Shown here: positions 48,701-58,163 of the stretch, one piece after another
Layout of the letters: each line of letters starts with the position of its first letter
Numbering within the stretch: the first letter of the stretch is position 1
DNA from: Owenia fusiformis
Lineage: Eukaryota > Annelida > Polychaeta > Sabellida > Oweniidae
DNA: 64,000 nt
Reading direction: 5' to 3'
NCBI GenBank assembly: GCA_903813345.2
Contig: CAIIXF020000004.1
Coordinates: forward strand, 22,073,985 to 22,137,984
The notes under the pieces: generated by a model
What the model saw: only the letters and a program-made list of their open reading frames with translations
What the model was told of the DNA's origin: nothing
Databases searched by the model: none
Position numbers and translations under genes: made by a program

Positions 48701-51700
48701 CTACTAGCCAGATTGTCATAAAACAGTGTAATAATTGTTTCTAAGTATTCACAAAAAAATTTCAACAAAATCGCTCCACTACTTTTTCAATCATAGCAAA
48801 AAATATAAACGTAGTCACCATTTTTCAAAATGGCTGCCTAACTGGACAATGGTTCATAAGACAGCATGCAATGCTTCTTAGTGTTTACATATATCAAATA
48901 TGAACATATGAAACATATCAAATATGAACTTTTTGAGTTATTACAAAACATGTCCTTAAGATACACAAACCAATTCTAAATAATCGAGCAGGAAATTTCA
49001 TAGTAAATACAATATCATTTTTAGGCAAACAAAACTGTTTCAAAAGGATTAACAATAGACTCACCGGTTTCACTAAGAACTGACAAATTCTGGTTTCCGA
49101 TTTTAGTTATTGCAAATTTGTGATCTCTCGGAATACTGTCCCCAGCTACAGTGGCCTCTGGCAGTGTGAAGAGAACTTCTTGTTTTGCTCCCACAAATCT
49201 GAAAATAGCATTAAGGTGATAGTTCAAGAAAACATTTTTGAAAACAAATTGCCATATTTTCTGGTGCATAATAAAGTATTACCTTTTTCAGGAAGATATC
49301 ATTACATTGTCTTCTATTCATACACCAGGGTTCTTACTAGGCTTTTAGACTCCGGATATTCTCCAGAGTCTAATGTCTTAATACCCGCTTGCTCCAGAGT
49401 CTAATAGCTTTTCCAGAGTCTGAAGTGTTTTTCCGGAGTCTAATTTTACATTTCTGTCGCATTATTTGTGGTAAAAGAAAATACTGGATACAAACAAGGA
49501 ATAGGAAGTCAGAAACCTTTTAGAAATGTATATTGTGATTAAAATAGGAAGATAATCTAAGTTGTATTTTGAAAAGTATACTAATAGGATATCAATAATC
49601 TCACATGGGGAGGAGTAGTAGCATTACCACGAAAAACCTGGGTCTAAACATTTCCTGGTGAGAATCCTGTACACTATTGTTATATGGCATAAATATACAT
49701 GTACTATTATTATTATATCGCCTAAATACACTATTGTTAGTTGACCTCAGTATACTATTGCTGTATATGAACTCAGTGCAGTATTTTTATGTGGCCTCAG
49801 TACACTATTGTTCTATAGCCTTAGTATATTATTTTATAAGGCCTTAATATAGTATTTTATATGGCCTCAGTACACAATTTCATATGACCTTGACCATAAT
49901 AAAATATTTTATATGGCCTTAATACACTACTGTTATATGGTGGCCTCAATACTCTATTATTATATGGCCTCAAGTTGTCAAAGCATCAATTTCAATTTGT
50001 AGAGGTTGTCAAAGTGACACCTTGACAACCATTCAAAGAATGACCTTGCACAGGCTTTTGGTTATATAATACAATGCAGATATATCAGTGGCGTAGCGTG
50101 GCAATTTTACTAGGGGACGCAAAATTCCAAAATTGGGATGGGGGGGGGGGGGTTTACCCGATACGCATTCATTTCCACTTGAAATTCACTCATAAATAAA
50201 TAATTTTGAACATTTAAAAAATCTATTATCGTTGTAAAAATCTTACATGAATAATTTACACTGAACAAAAAGATGTCTGCAGCAGACAGCACTGTTGATT
50301 ACTCTTATTCAATGTCTTCCGATAAGATTTATGGATGAAAGGTACAAATCTTGCTTGAATATTATTATAGTATATAGATATTAGCGTAATTGATTAACTA
50401 TCCCTAATCATTAAATTCAAAAGATACTTACGCCAAAACTGGAGCTGGATTCGGCACATGAGCAGCCATCGTGTACTTAATACGGGGAGGTCATATGGAT
50501 TGCATAAGAGTATTCACGAAATTATGAGAGTATAATTTGAAAGAATCATTAATGACATGTCGGGACTAAAATAAACACCTAATTTCTATGGTTGAACCCT
50601 GTTCAAAGATACGAAATGATAAGGTTGAACAATGGCTTTGCTTATTAAAACTTGAGAAATTTAGAATTTCCAAATATTCAGATAAACGTTGGATTGTTCA
50701 AGTGGACGCATTTGCGTACTTTGCGTAAACGACGCTACGCCACTGTATATGAAATTCAGTGTTCAGACTGGCTGGAATCTGACACACCGACTTGAGTCTA
50801 CTGTGCAATAGTCAACTTTGTAAATTGACACAATTGTTACATTCATTACTTTAGTCAACTTTGTAAATTGACACAATTGTTACATTCATTACTTCAGTCA
50901 ACTTTGTAATTTGACACAATTGTTACATTCATTACTTCAGTCAACTTTGTAATTTGACACAATTGTTACATTCATTACTTCAGTCAACTTTGTAATTTGA
51001 CACAATTGTTACATTCATTACTTCAGTCAACTTTGTAATTTGACACAATTGTTACATTCATTACTTCAGTCAACTTTGTAATTTGACACAATTGTTACAT
51101 TCATTACTTCAGTCAACTTTGTAATTTGACACAATTGTTACATTCATTACTTCAGTCAACTTTGTAATTTGACTCGCTTAGCACAATACTCACTTTGGCC
51201 GACTTATCTTTAACCGTCCAAGTTCACTTCCTCCTCGGGTGTTGGACCATTTTTCAGAGAGATACTTTGGAACCTAAAACATAGATGGCACTACTTTATC
51301 AATTCTACCAAAATTGTTGGACACTAGCCATCTCATCATCTTGGACTTCATACCTTGGAACATCAGGCTGGAATTCCTGCCCAAAACCCTACTAATTTGT
51401 CATAGATTGAGGATTCTGATGAATGAGATAACATCTTATTCAGCCTACATTATGCTAATTCTAATGTATTAGGTAAATAGAAGCTGAGCAGTCAACCTCA
51501 TTAGTAGTCAATCCGAAGGGCCATTTACTGGTCTAAAAGGAGTTTGACCAATGAGATACTAGAGTAACACAAACAAATCATCTGATTGTGCGCTGGATTT
51601 AACGTGCACCAATCAGATGATTTGCTTGTTTTTTGGATAGAAAAGTTGTCCACTGATACCAGTGTGATTGAAAATCAAACTGGGAAACGAGTAAGCCATC

Positions 51701-54454
51701 TCATAATATAAAGTAAAACCTGTCTTAGTGAACACCTCTCTCTAGTGAACACCTGTTTTAGGTGAACCCCACTTCAAGACAAATTTTACATTGACTCCTG
51801 TATTTATAAAATCCTCTTGTGTGTTTTGAATTTTTTTATGAAAATTTATTGAAGAGTTCTGGTAAAGATTTGAAATGATCAATGATATATAGTGCTGGTA
51901 TATATTAATTGATTAGTCGTTTAATTGGCATATTTTCTTGAATTTTAACATTTAATATCCCAAACTCCCACAAACTGCAGAAAAGTATATACCATAAATC
52001 ATATTTACCAAAATGAGTGTCTCCAAGGCTTCACACCAGCGTATGCATAGTGCATTTGTCACGAGTTTGAGCTGAAATTTTGCTAAAATGAAGTAGGCTA
52101 AGGGTAGTCTCTGCCAGGTTTGTTTATTGTGGTAAGCTTGTTAGTGCTCAGAAGCAAATATACTCCTCAAAAAAAGTTAAGGACCAGTGGTGTTCCTCAT
52201 AGATTTACATGTTAACCCCCATATTTGTTTGAATGACTATTTTCTAAGCGGGGAACAAAAGAAATCCCAATAAAGTAAATAAATCTGTATCTTGATTCCA
52301 TTCCCTATAAAGTCCGCGACGTTTCAATGTTATATCTCCATTACATTGGGTCAAAATTTGATGTCAAAATTGATGAATTTCATGAAATTTAACAAAAATG
52401 GCAGATCCCATGTTAAACAAATGGGGAATGGCTGGGTTGCCATAAGTCAACATGTGCGCAAAATAATCAAATAATCTGATTGTTTTAAACTTTGCTGCAC
52501 ATGCGCACAATGTGTGCCATGTTTTTTTCTAGTGATTTCTTTTCGCTTCATGGAGTTTGCGTTTCAGTGTAACTTCCGCAAAAATGTCAGACCATGGACA
52601 GAATTAACAGGTAAAATCACTTCGAAATTTCAAGAGAACTTTTTTACCTATAATAGCAAAACTTTTGTTTTATTTGTGCATTCTTTCTATCAGATAAGAG
52701 TCTCAGGGGTTGTAGGCAAATTTATTTTGGTAGGAGCACTCTGTTTAGTTTGAAAACGCACCCTTTATTATTATATATCAGCACTGTATAGTACGTTTCA
52801 GATTCTGGAGAGATTTGATGATACGATATCAGTAAGGTAAATCATAAAGCTAAGGTAAGGTAAGCCATACCAGTAAGACCTTGTACCGACTACCAATCGG
52901 CAAGTTTTTGAAAAAATTTCAGTCGGGTTGTCAGCCTGTTTCTTTAAGATTCAGGTTGCCAATACTTCTCCCTGGGCCTATGGTTTGGATCATGTTACTT
53001 CGGTCCAAAGCCTTCTCTATATTCCGGCTTTGAGGAGGAAGATTGAGCTGCCTTAGTATTATACTAGTTGAAAGCCCATGGTCACACGCACAGTAAATAT
53101 GGCATAATAATACGAAATATACCTTTATGTATAGATTTGAAGAACATCAGCTCACATCCCCGTCTGAATCTATTGTTATATTTGATTTCTTTAAGCGAGA
53201 ATAATTTCAAATGTTATTCACGTCCAGAACCGGAAGCCATTTTTAGCTACAGCGAGAAAATTTCACCATGTGTCAAAACTCCGAAATGAAATTTTGAAAT
53301 ATCTAAATCCAGACAAGCAACGCTCCATCCTAAATATGATTAATATTCTTAAAAATATTTATAAAATTTATAAAAAATGAGTTCTAGGTGCGTGTAGGTG
53401 CGTGTAGCACAGTACATACGAAATCAATGAAGTTTCGTCTAGCTGTAAGCTAGAGACTCGAGTAAGGATCATGGACCTGAAGAAAGTCCATGTTTGGATG
53501 TTATTTTATGCCACTGCCAGTCTCTGAAATTCCCGTAGTCCAACAACATTAGACCTAGCCTGGGCCTCGTTTCTTATCTGACATGTCTTATGGCCCCGGC
53601 TAGGTCTAACCTCCATGATCATTTTGCCCTTGTTGCGCGTTCCGCAGGTTTCGACCAGCGGAACTAATTAACACTGAAAACATGGTAATATTACATAAAG
53701 AATGTGATTCAAGCATGCATACATACCTTATGAATACATACACACCATCCCGTATCCCCCTTAGACCCTATTGATGCATAATTACGAAAATATTGGAGAC
53801 AGGTTTGGAATTTTACGAAAATGTCGGTCAGTTCCGGTAACATCGAAATTGCAAATCGTTTCAGGAATTGACCGTCATTGCGACACTGCATCAACGAACA
53901 GTAGGTTTGCAATTAATAACTAATTTGCGTGTATACAAGCGCTACATAAATCAATCAAAGATACCTGTTATCCTCAAAATTGATCTTTATATCCCGAGTA
54001 ATCGCGTGATAATTATCAATCTATTTGACAACAATTTCGTTTCAATAGTTTAAATTTTAACCCGGGACGAACAGACACAATGACGGACATGCGGAATGTC
54101 ATTTTAGAGATTGGTAAGTTTAACCTCATTTTACTTGTATAAATGACCATTTAATACAATAATATTGTGTTGAATCGCTTGATGTTATGTGTTTTTATAT
54201 TGTTGTCAATTAATAAGTAATTTCATGCGCGTTTAATTAATAACTGATAGTGAGAATTTGCAACAAATGAAAGCATACCACGGAAGTTAAACCCAATCAC
54301 GGCAACAAGAACATTCAGATTAATAAATGAAAGCCGTGGTATTGGGTTTAACTTGTTGAACTAAAATTCCCGGTGAAATTCTTACCTTTACGAGCCAGAC
54401 TCCACGTCCTGAAGCAGTTAAATCCAAATCTTTGGGATCGTGAGCCTTCTCCAT
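33756..54454 (-). CDS. GTF2F2: Transcription initiation factor IIF, beta subunit (RAP30), complete
   Basis: The small TFIIF subunit delivers RNA polymerase II to the preinitiation complex. Exons (high to low): 54386-54454, 51194-51273, 49065-49198, 35693-35798, 34771-34867, 34117-34260 and 33756-33875. All borders are AG/GT, phases agree, and they join into 249 codons, the length I recall for human RAP30. Landmarks are DLDLTASGRGVWLVKVPKYL at residues 9-28, the dimerisation-barrel residues to about 120, VIQRAECRP near 110, VNYKPKANHAFN at 151-162, and the C-terminal winged helix with KKKEEGKR, AFEKHQYYNVKDL and WLKEILKEI, ending ELKPEYRHY. Intron 3 is about 13.3 kb because of nested transposons. 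The upstream region has ETS- and NRF1-like motifs. Confidence 0.97.
33895..34050. repeat. 24-bp minisatellite in the last GTF2F2 intron
   Basis: About six units of GAAAATATAGAGGATATTTT, lying some 20 bases upstream (- strand) of the exon 7 acceptor. Confidence 0.85.
34505..34592. mobile_element. Right end of a CAGTGATCT-type MITE
   Basis: GGTGGGTGCTACGCCCACTT followed by GGGGAGATCACTG matches the right end of the element at 6434-6563. The left end is missing or decayed. Confidence 0.45.
34925..35692 (-). other. GTF2F2 intron 4
   Basis: Holds one diverged unit of the 105-bp satellite (34930-35030). At 35535-35670 is a segment with CGAATGCTAACACCAAC and GCCACAAAAAGTTG, related to the right edge of the AGGTCA element at 32770-32870. 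No extra exon seen. Confidence 0.55.
36826..37360 (-). repeat. 3' LTR
   Basis: Appears identical to the 5' LTR by eye. On the - strand it contains TATAAAAG, an inverted CCAAT box (ATTGG) some ten bases upstream of it, and AATAAA about 90 bases from its end. Confidence 0.9.
37361..37373 (-). promoter_or_regulatory. Polypurine tract
   Basis: On the - strand AGCAAGGGAAGAG directly precedes the 3' LTR, as expected for the plus-strand primer. It fixes the orientation of the element. Confidence 0.7.
37374..38700. other. LTR element interior, non-coding part
   Basis: AT-rich. A CATA/CACA microsatellite is at about 37675-37730 and a GAGTATATGAAATAATATT repeat at 38570-38660. CACTGTGCCAGTTGACTTC-type duplications are at 38130-38215. 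No ORF. Confidence 0.55.
38710..38850 (-). promoter_or_regulatory. Candidate internal promoter and first exon of the LTR element
   Basis: On the - strand, in order: GTGATTGGTTGG (inverted CCAAT, about 38836-38847), GGGGGTGG, GGTATATACC (TATA-like, 38804-38813), then ATG at 38785. The ATG opens 25 codons (MSDSSDERRRFNNWVDFYGF...) to the donor CAAG|GTGAGT at 38709/38710. The TATA-to-ATG spacing is only about 20 bases, so transcription might start at or after this ATG and the exon could be non-coding. No matching acceptor was identified. Inference from motif layout only. Confidence 0.35.
39355..39954 (-). CDS. Envelope-like membrane protein ORF of the LTR element
   Basis: 199 codons. The N-terminal two thirds are extracellular-like, with cysteines in pairs (CTGEMSRLC, CIKVLPCNC) and a later EACTLKM. 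A segment with two glutamine/leucine-rich turns follows. A strongly hydrophobic membrane segment spans about residues 156-180 (LLMILVVAMIVLFIL), followed by a basic tail (YKYRRV...KK). This order fits the C-terminal half of a retroelement envelope glycoprotein. The reading frame is open but short, so the N-terminal part may be supplied by splicing or be lost. Described only as found. Confidence 0.5.
   Translation of the reverse strand: MIRFVSRIIDQYVFLSNVNGNLTMKCTGEMSRLCEEKLCIKVLPCNCFIDWNGDKIYFHPEACTLKMIRDPPRKNAAFLINYHANIIDWENSGNTLEGLKYPHLNKLELVNPKVVDNQERIQLEKVIDNIKSQRSWFVKPDYNLFTFGKLQTGWVEFLQCILLMILVVAMIVLFILTYKYRRVILRLGKVMVSKPLVKK
39955..41370. other. LTR element interior with a possible + strand membrane-tail exon
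   Basis: On the + strand at 40012 the acceptor TTTTTGTATTATAG is followed by a frame reading HYPIGSLLCVGILLYLTYKI and on to a stop at about 40150. That is one membrane span plus a short tail. Upstream at 39196 a donor AGAG|GTAAGT ends an open stretch. The two may be exons of an antisense or captured gene, but the phases do not settle it. Confidence 0.3.
41371..42090 (-). CDS. Unknown 239-codon ORF in the LTR element, weakly SKP1/BTB-like
   Basis: The frame is open from 42090, but a strong acceptor (TGTTCTAATTGCAG, at about 42017-42030) precedes ATGATGGAAG, so translation of a spliced RNA probably starts MMEVYFDFSDEV (about 42009). The stretch VNLKGFPCNIFREICQVFES, then LFEILDLWLYLGLTEE, recalls the helices of BTB/SKP1-type folds. 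Near the C terminus YYCGRCLCIKCRKF has CxxCxCxxC spacing suited to metal binding. No gag, pol or protease motif is seen. It is intact inside an element with apparently identical LTRs, so it may be functional. The fold assignment is a guess from pattern. Confidence 0.45.
   Translation of the reverse strand: MSFNYSRSDFKRSMFNFFCLYVLIAGIMMEVYFDFSDEVSILQTDHPIFKTEGLLQLKVKYDIENDVHFKKSNRVNLKGFPCNIFREICQVFESYKRFRCHNLFEILDLWLYLGLTEEVLIEKLAFYEFDHLLENLGTFYKLVKIGFVRAANDIIMDATVPEYLLQTAATLSFKKFKKHFLNTKYKVNKIFVKYYCGRCLCIKCRKFRHDRVVQLIDGNYSTPYFGALSNSPLKNVRNK
42091..43050. other. LTR element interior, no ORF
   Basis: AT-rich sequence without a supported coding region. Short frames on both strands lack recognisable motifs. 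Confidence 0.5.
43051..43680 (-). pseudogene. Decayed L1/Tx1-type non-LTR retrotransposon ORF2 fragment
   Basis: The - strand reads IVKRINKIIFNFL, a TGA where tryptophan is expected, then KKYWVKRNTLIGNGLDGGIN and LVDIQCKIDALKAAWAPR. The pattern (FLW.K...VKR.TL....GG...VD....ALK..W) is the C-terminal region of L1-like ORF2 proteins. A frame change follows, and VLWLNEQFVKSKFFYK continues the same domain. It is broken and must have been carried inside or inserted into the LTR element. Confidence 0.6.
43681..46690. other. LTR element interior between 5' leader and L1 fragment
   Basis: No intact gag, protease, reverse transcriptase or integrase frame. One - strand stretch near 45270-45430 reads MYVRGFSKTVHLGYMKREKD then ASLPDINPEGLANPG and looks protein-like, but it is closed by stops within about 60 codons. 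It may be a decayed gag or captured exon. Confidence 0.45.
46733..46745 (-). promoter_or_regulatory. Primer-binding site (internal copy)
   Basis: On the - strand, one base after the partial LTR, TGGTGCCGTTGC is complementary to a tRNA 3' end GCAACGGCACCA. The next bases (GAAAGAAATGG) differ from the tRNA. Confidence 0.8.
46746..46835 (-). repeat. Partial LTR copy (90 bp)
   Basis: Matches exactly the last 90 bases (- strand sense) of the LTR, beginning at its AATAAA and running to ...AGTAACA. It separates the tRNA-derived insert from the primer-binding site. Confidence 0.92.
46836..46879 (+). other. tRNA 3'-half sequence captured between 5' LTR and partial LTR
   Basis: The + strand reads as the 3' part of a tRNA ending in CCA. 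The T-stem is CCAGG/CCTGG with loop TTCGAAT, then the acceptor strand CAACGGC, discriminator A, CCA. Upstream, TTGGTAA then CCGGG fits an anticodon loop and stem 3' side. With a 4-base variable loop, the anticodon would read GGT (threonine), with U33 and A37 in place; this is tentative. It is not a tRNA gene: the 5' half is missing and CCA is present. It is 44 bases where a normal primer-binding site copies about 12-18. Confidence 0.8.
46881..47415 (-). repeat. 5' LTR
   Basis: 535 bp. The TATA box (TATAAAAG) is at 47065-47072 and the inverted CCAAT at about 47077-47081, on the - strand. It is followed by one base and a primer-binding site that continues into the tRNA-derived insert. Confidence 0.9.
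47722..48092. repeat. Remnant of repeat R and unremarkable GTF2F2 intron sequence
   Basis: Phrases TTTCAAAATGGCCATCTATG and GTCATTAGACAGTCAGTG are diverged repeat R. Resumes after the hAT element at about 48590-48960 with CAAGATGGCAGCTACTAGCC and CAAAATCGCTCCACTAC. Confidence 0.55.
48101..48570. mobile_element. hAT-type MITE (TAGTGTTGTCGCGAT ends)
   Basis: Ends TAGTGTTGTCGCGAT and ATCGCGACAACACTA are perfect inverted copies. GTAATAAT is duplicated at 48093-48100 and 48571-48578. The interior is rich in ACATCGATG-type palindromes near both ends. Non-coding. Confidence 0.92.
49290..50080. repeat. Two decayed minisatellites in GTF2F2 intron 2
   Basis: At 49340-49445, CCAGAGTCTAATAGCTTTT units. 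At 49665-49975, units of TATATGGCCTCAGTACACTA with variable spacing. No exon. Confidence 0.7.
50086..50745. mobile_element. 660-bp transposon with CAGTGGCGTAGC ends
   Basis: Left end CAGTGGCGTAGCGTGGC and right end GACGCTACGCCACTG are inverted. TATAT flanks both (50081-50085 and 50746-50750). A G13 tract is at about 50140. It holds a candidate alternative first exon (50432-50469). Superfamily not assigned: the ends look hAT-like but the duplication is 5 bp. Confidence 0.75.
50432..50469 (-). other. Candidate alternative first exon of GTF2F2 inside a transposon
   Basis: On the - strand, ATGGCTGCTCATGTGCCG and following codons read MAAHVPNPAPVL plus two bases, ending at the donor GC|GTAAGT. 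The phase (2) is exactly that needed to join GTF2F2 exon 3 (A then FVGAKQEV). A transcript from here would lack residues 1-50. It may be a coincidence or a captured exon of another gene. Confidence 0.3.
50798..51173. repeat. 43-bp minisatellite starting 20 bp inside GTF2F2 intron 2
   Basis: About nine nearly identical units of ACTTCAGTCAACTTTGTAAT plus TTGACACAATTGTTACATTC. On the - strand the donor AAA|GTGAGTATTGTG is at 51193 and the first unit begins at about 51173. Confidence 0.92.
51274..54385 (-). other. GTF2F2 intron 1
   Basis: Around 52160, TACTCCTCAAAAAAAGTTAAGG looks like the end of a Tc1-type MITE, but no partner end was found. Around 51715-51780 there is a GTGAACACCT repeat. No exon supported; a short + strand ATG-to-donor stretch at 54080-54113 is not assigned. 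Confidence 0.5.
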
Positions 54455-54544
54455 TATGTATTTCGTTTCTAAAATAATATAAATTGAGTATTTATGGAGC
54501 AAATCACAATAAAATTACAATATTATTGAATATCCCATACTTAT

Positions 54545-54710
54545 TTTCAATACTTCCGGAACCGGAAATGTAGTTGGCACATGCGCAATAAAACCCCGCC
54601 AAATAATTTGAAAAGAAAATCTTGTAACTAATTTCATTGATTCCGCTGTCTATTTATCTTGATTACGTCAAACAAAACGTGAGCAGGTGCTGTTAGGTAC
54701 ACTTAAAGCA
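54545..54710. promoter_or_regulatory. Shared housekeeping-type promoter region
   Basis: ACTTCCGGAACCGGAAATG (two ETS-type sites, 54552-54570) and CATGCGCA (NRF1-type, 54580-54587) lie about 100 bases upstream of the GTF2F2 ATG. On the other strand AAAGCA|GTAAGT at about 54709 could end a + strand non-coding exon, making the region bidirectional (toward 55857 or RFC4). Motif matches only; TATA absent. Confidence 0.45.
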
Positions 54711-55856
54711 GTAAGTACGGTTTGGAGTGAGGTAGAAGTCTAAATACCCATTTTTCATTTTGATTTGTTCGAGTTGTAAAATTCAGAGTTCTCATGAATA
54801 ATTTTCACATCGAGGCCTATATCTATCAGGAAGTAGTAAAAGTACAAATAATTCTAACTTTGCTAAACGATCAGTTTAATCCTCAATACTATTAGACCTA
54901 TGAAAATTTATAAGCAGACTGGACGATTCTAAGTCAAATGTAAATAATACATGACATAAAGTCTACGATATAATGGCATGAGTACAATCGTATATAGGCC
55001 TAGATGGGTGATGCTACACATTGGGCTGTCAACTTAAATTAGGGCTGTCAACTCAAAATGGCCATTGATAATATTTGATTGGAAATTTGAGATGATGTGT
55101 ATGAAAAACTGAGTAGCGGGTAACAGAAATGAAATGACGGCACTCAAACTGAAAAGATGGGGACTAGAAAATGAGATGATTGGGACCAAATACTGAGATG
55201 ACAGATGACAACATTTTTGGCTGATAGATAGATACAAATAAACAAACAAGTAGCCTAAAATAGTAGCCAATGTAAAGCTAACACTGTCTTTGTCTTCAAG
55301 TACGCTATAGTTGAAGTCACAAGATATTGTCACTCGTGAAAATATCACATCAGAGACTTTTTCTTGACATTCCATATAAAATCAATCGGGGGCTTTGAAT
55401 TCCCCATACACCAATAGAATCAATGGATTTAACAAGATTTATCAATGGCAATAAGTAACTATAAGAATCACTTTGTCTTAGACACTAACATGTACCAACT
55501 GTCCAAAAGCTAAATAAGATCTCTGTCAGTTATATCTCATTTTAATGAAAAACAGATTAAAAATTTCATAACAAGGATCAGATCTAAAAACAAGATATCT
55601 TGGGGTCTATATAATAGTCTAGAACTGTGCCTTGAGATATCTACATACTCAAAGTAAACATACATCACATTAATGTTACACAGAAGGTGTGACATAATCC
55701 TAGTGTCTGAAGGCTGACATCAACTAAGGTATAAGAAACAAATCCAATGTGTTTAATGGATCAACTAGCTACGATCAAAATCAAGTAGTATAGTCAAATT
55801 AGGATTTTACTGTTCCTACAATATATCAGTAACATCACCCTTACAGAAAACCAAGA

Positions 55857-57562
55857 ATGGAGAGAAAGAAAGTCTTGTTAAAGAAACTTATTCGATTGAA
55901 AACACTCATGAAAGCTTGTGATAAAGAGCAAAATGATATGATTGAAAAATTAGAGGCATATGTACTTGAGTTGCAATTGAATGGGCCATCCTTCAAAGAA
56001 AATGCCCAAACGACTGAAGCCAAAAATGGTGAAATGGATAAACTAAACAAAAAAATCTGTAAATTATCAGAACAGATCGAAATCAATGTTACACAGCAGA
56101 AAAAAATCTTAGAAGAGTTGAAGAGATTGACAGAAGGTCCTCATCCTGCAATAACTCCTCAAAGGTCAGAAACACCTGTGAAAGATGAACCTAAAGTTGG
56201 TGCTGAAAAAACAGCAAAAGTTGAAGAAGTTGCAGCTCAGAGTATTGTTATTAGCGATACAATGGGTGAAAACAAATATGAAGTCTATGAACATAATGAA
56301 GATACGCAGAATGTTATTTATCATATAACATGTGAAAAATGCGGTGTTGGTGCCACATACATTGGCAGTACAACAAAGGCATCTCATGAACGTAAAATGT
56401 GCCACATTGGAAAAGTTAAATCAAGCGTAAATTATTATGAGCTTTTATACAAGCATTTTGTAAATTGTGGCATAAAAAATTTCAAGTATACCACAATTGA
56501 CCACGAGCCAGATGAAGACAAGTTAAAATGTTTGGAAACTGCCTACATGACAAGATTAAGGACAATTTATCATGGAAGAGATCTAAGATCAGGGAAAATT
56601 AACCTAAATTGACTTAATTCAATAAAAGTATGTTCCAAAAAGAAATGTGAAAACTGTATCGATGCTGAAAAGAGGGTTGATGGTTTCAAAATTAATTCAA
56701 GATCAAGTCCTTCAAAAGATTTGGTGATAAGCGATACAAAAAGCTGGAACAAATACAAAGTCTGTTCAGATACCCTAATTGTAAATGCCATTTATCATGT
56801 TATGTGCCTAAAATGTGGTCCTTCGATGACATATATTGGCTTCACAAAGGACTTTGAAAAAACTCCAAAGAGCCACAAACATTTTGAAAACGTGAAGTGT
56901 GGCTTGGAGTATTATCAGTGTACTGTGATTGACAATGAGCCCAATGAAGAAAACGCTAAATGTTTGAAAAATGCCTATACTACCAAGTTGGATACAATTT
57001 CTCATCAAATAGATGGAGTAAAATATGGACTGAATGAGAGGCGAAGCTATGTAAAAGAAGATTGTGAAAACTGTATAGCAGCTGAAAAGAGGATTGATAG
57101 TCTCAAAATTACACAAAAATACTTACAAAGCAAAGGCTAGTTCTTCAAATAATCTGTAAACCAACGAATCAGTGATAAGTGATACAAAAAAACAGGAACA
57201 AATACAAAGTCCGTTCAGATACCCAAATGACAAATGCCATTTATCATGTTATGTGCCTAAAATGTGGCCCTTCGATGACATATATTGGCTTTACAAAGGA
57301 CTTTGAAAAACGTCCAAAGATCCATCAACATTTTGAAAATGAGAAGTGTGGAATTGAGTATTGCCAATGTACTGTGATTGACAATGAGCCCAACGAAGAA
57401 AACGCTAAATGTTTGGAAAATGCTTATATTACAAAGTTGGATACAATTTCTCATCAAACAGATGGAGTGAAATATGGCCTGAATGAGAAAAGAAGTTGTG
57501 TTGAACAAGGATGTGAAAAATGTTGTGCCTTTGAGATGGAGATTGACACTCTCAAATTATGA
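55857..57562 (+). pseudogene. Coiled-coil protein with three tandem GIY-YIG-like domains, broken in two places
   Basis: The first frame (55857-56612, 251 codons) follows an acceptor (CACCCTTACAG, ends 55846). It has a coiled-coil N terminus (residues 1-95) and a domain with VIYHITCEKCG and TYIG (153-170), HERK (177-180) and CLETAYM (225-231). This order matches GIY-YIG nuclease motifs (Y, YIG, R, E). After TGA at 56610 the same frame runs on into a second domain (AIYHVMCLKCG, TYIG), where the R is lost and CLE has become CLK. The third domain, 57179-57562, is one base out of frame but keeps R (EKRPK) and E (CLENAY). GIY-YIG enzymes are single-strand or homing-type nucleases; here a role is unknown. 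Frames could also be parts of a spliced gene. Confidence 0.55.
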
Positions 57563-57589
57563 TAGAAATTCTAAAAACTAGATTTGTAA

Positions 57590-57890
57590 ATAGTAAATGT
57601 AAAAGCCTATTAAAAATTAAATATATTACTGCAGCTAAGGAAAATGAACATGGACTTAAAATACTAACTTATGTATAAACTTAGCTTAGTAAGCCTATTA
57701 AAATGTATAACTGCAGCTAAGCAAAATGGACATGGGCTTAAAATACTTAACACATGTATAAAGTAAGTCTATTAAAATGGAAAACTACAGCTAGGGAAAA
57801 TGGACATGGACTTAATATACATGTACTTGATTCATGTCTAAAGTGAGTCTATATTAAAATGTATAACTGCTGCTTCTATAATTATAAGTA
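57590..57890. repeat. Decayed ~70-bp tandem repeat
   Basis: Four units with CTATTAAAATGTATAACTGC, AGCTAAGCAAAATGGACATG and TAAAATACTTA. Directly 3' of the GIY-YIG-like frames, so again at the end of a coding region. Confidence 0.75.
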
Positions 57891-58163
57891 TAAATTTTTG
57901 AGTATAAATTAACAAGTGATTGTCAAAAAACTGAGTGTTTAAAATGAGTTCCCGATGAATTATAGGTCATTTTATTAAAAATCTAATCTCAGTTTAGGAC
58001 TATTTTTATTAAAGGAATAATATATTGAAATTGAGTATTTTGTCTAATAATAAACTGATGAATCACATGAGTGTGTTCACAGTCAAAAGTTAAAACGACT
58101 TACTTTGTACTTACAAATTATTATTCTCATGTCATGTTTGAAATTTCCTTTCAGATAGCCAAG

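Noticed and set aside
54080-54113. + strand mini-exon MTDMRNVILEI ending at GTAAGT
   Set aside because: It lies in GTF2F2 intron 1. Joining to the acceptors at 55847 or 58155 gives short out-of-frame peptides; no supporting context.
56166-57508. - strand frames of 73-102 codons
   Set aside because: Shadows of the GIY-YIG-like + strand frames.
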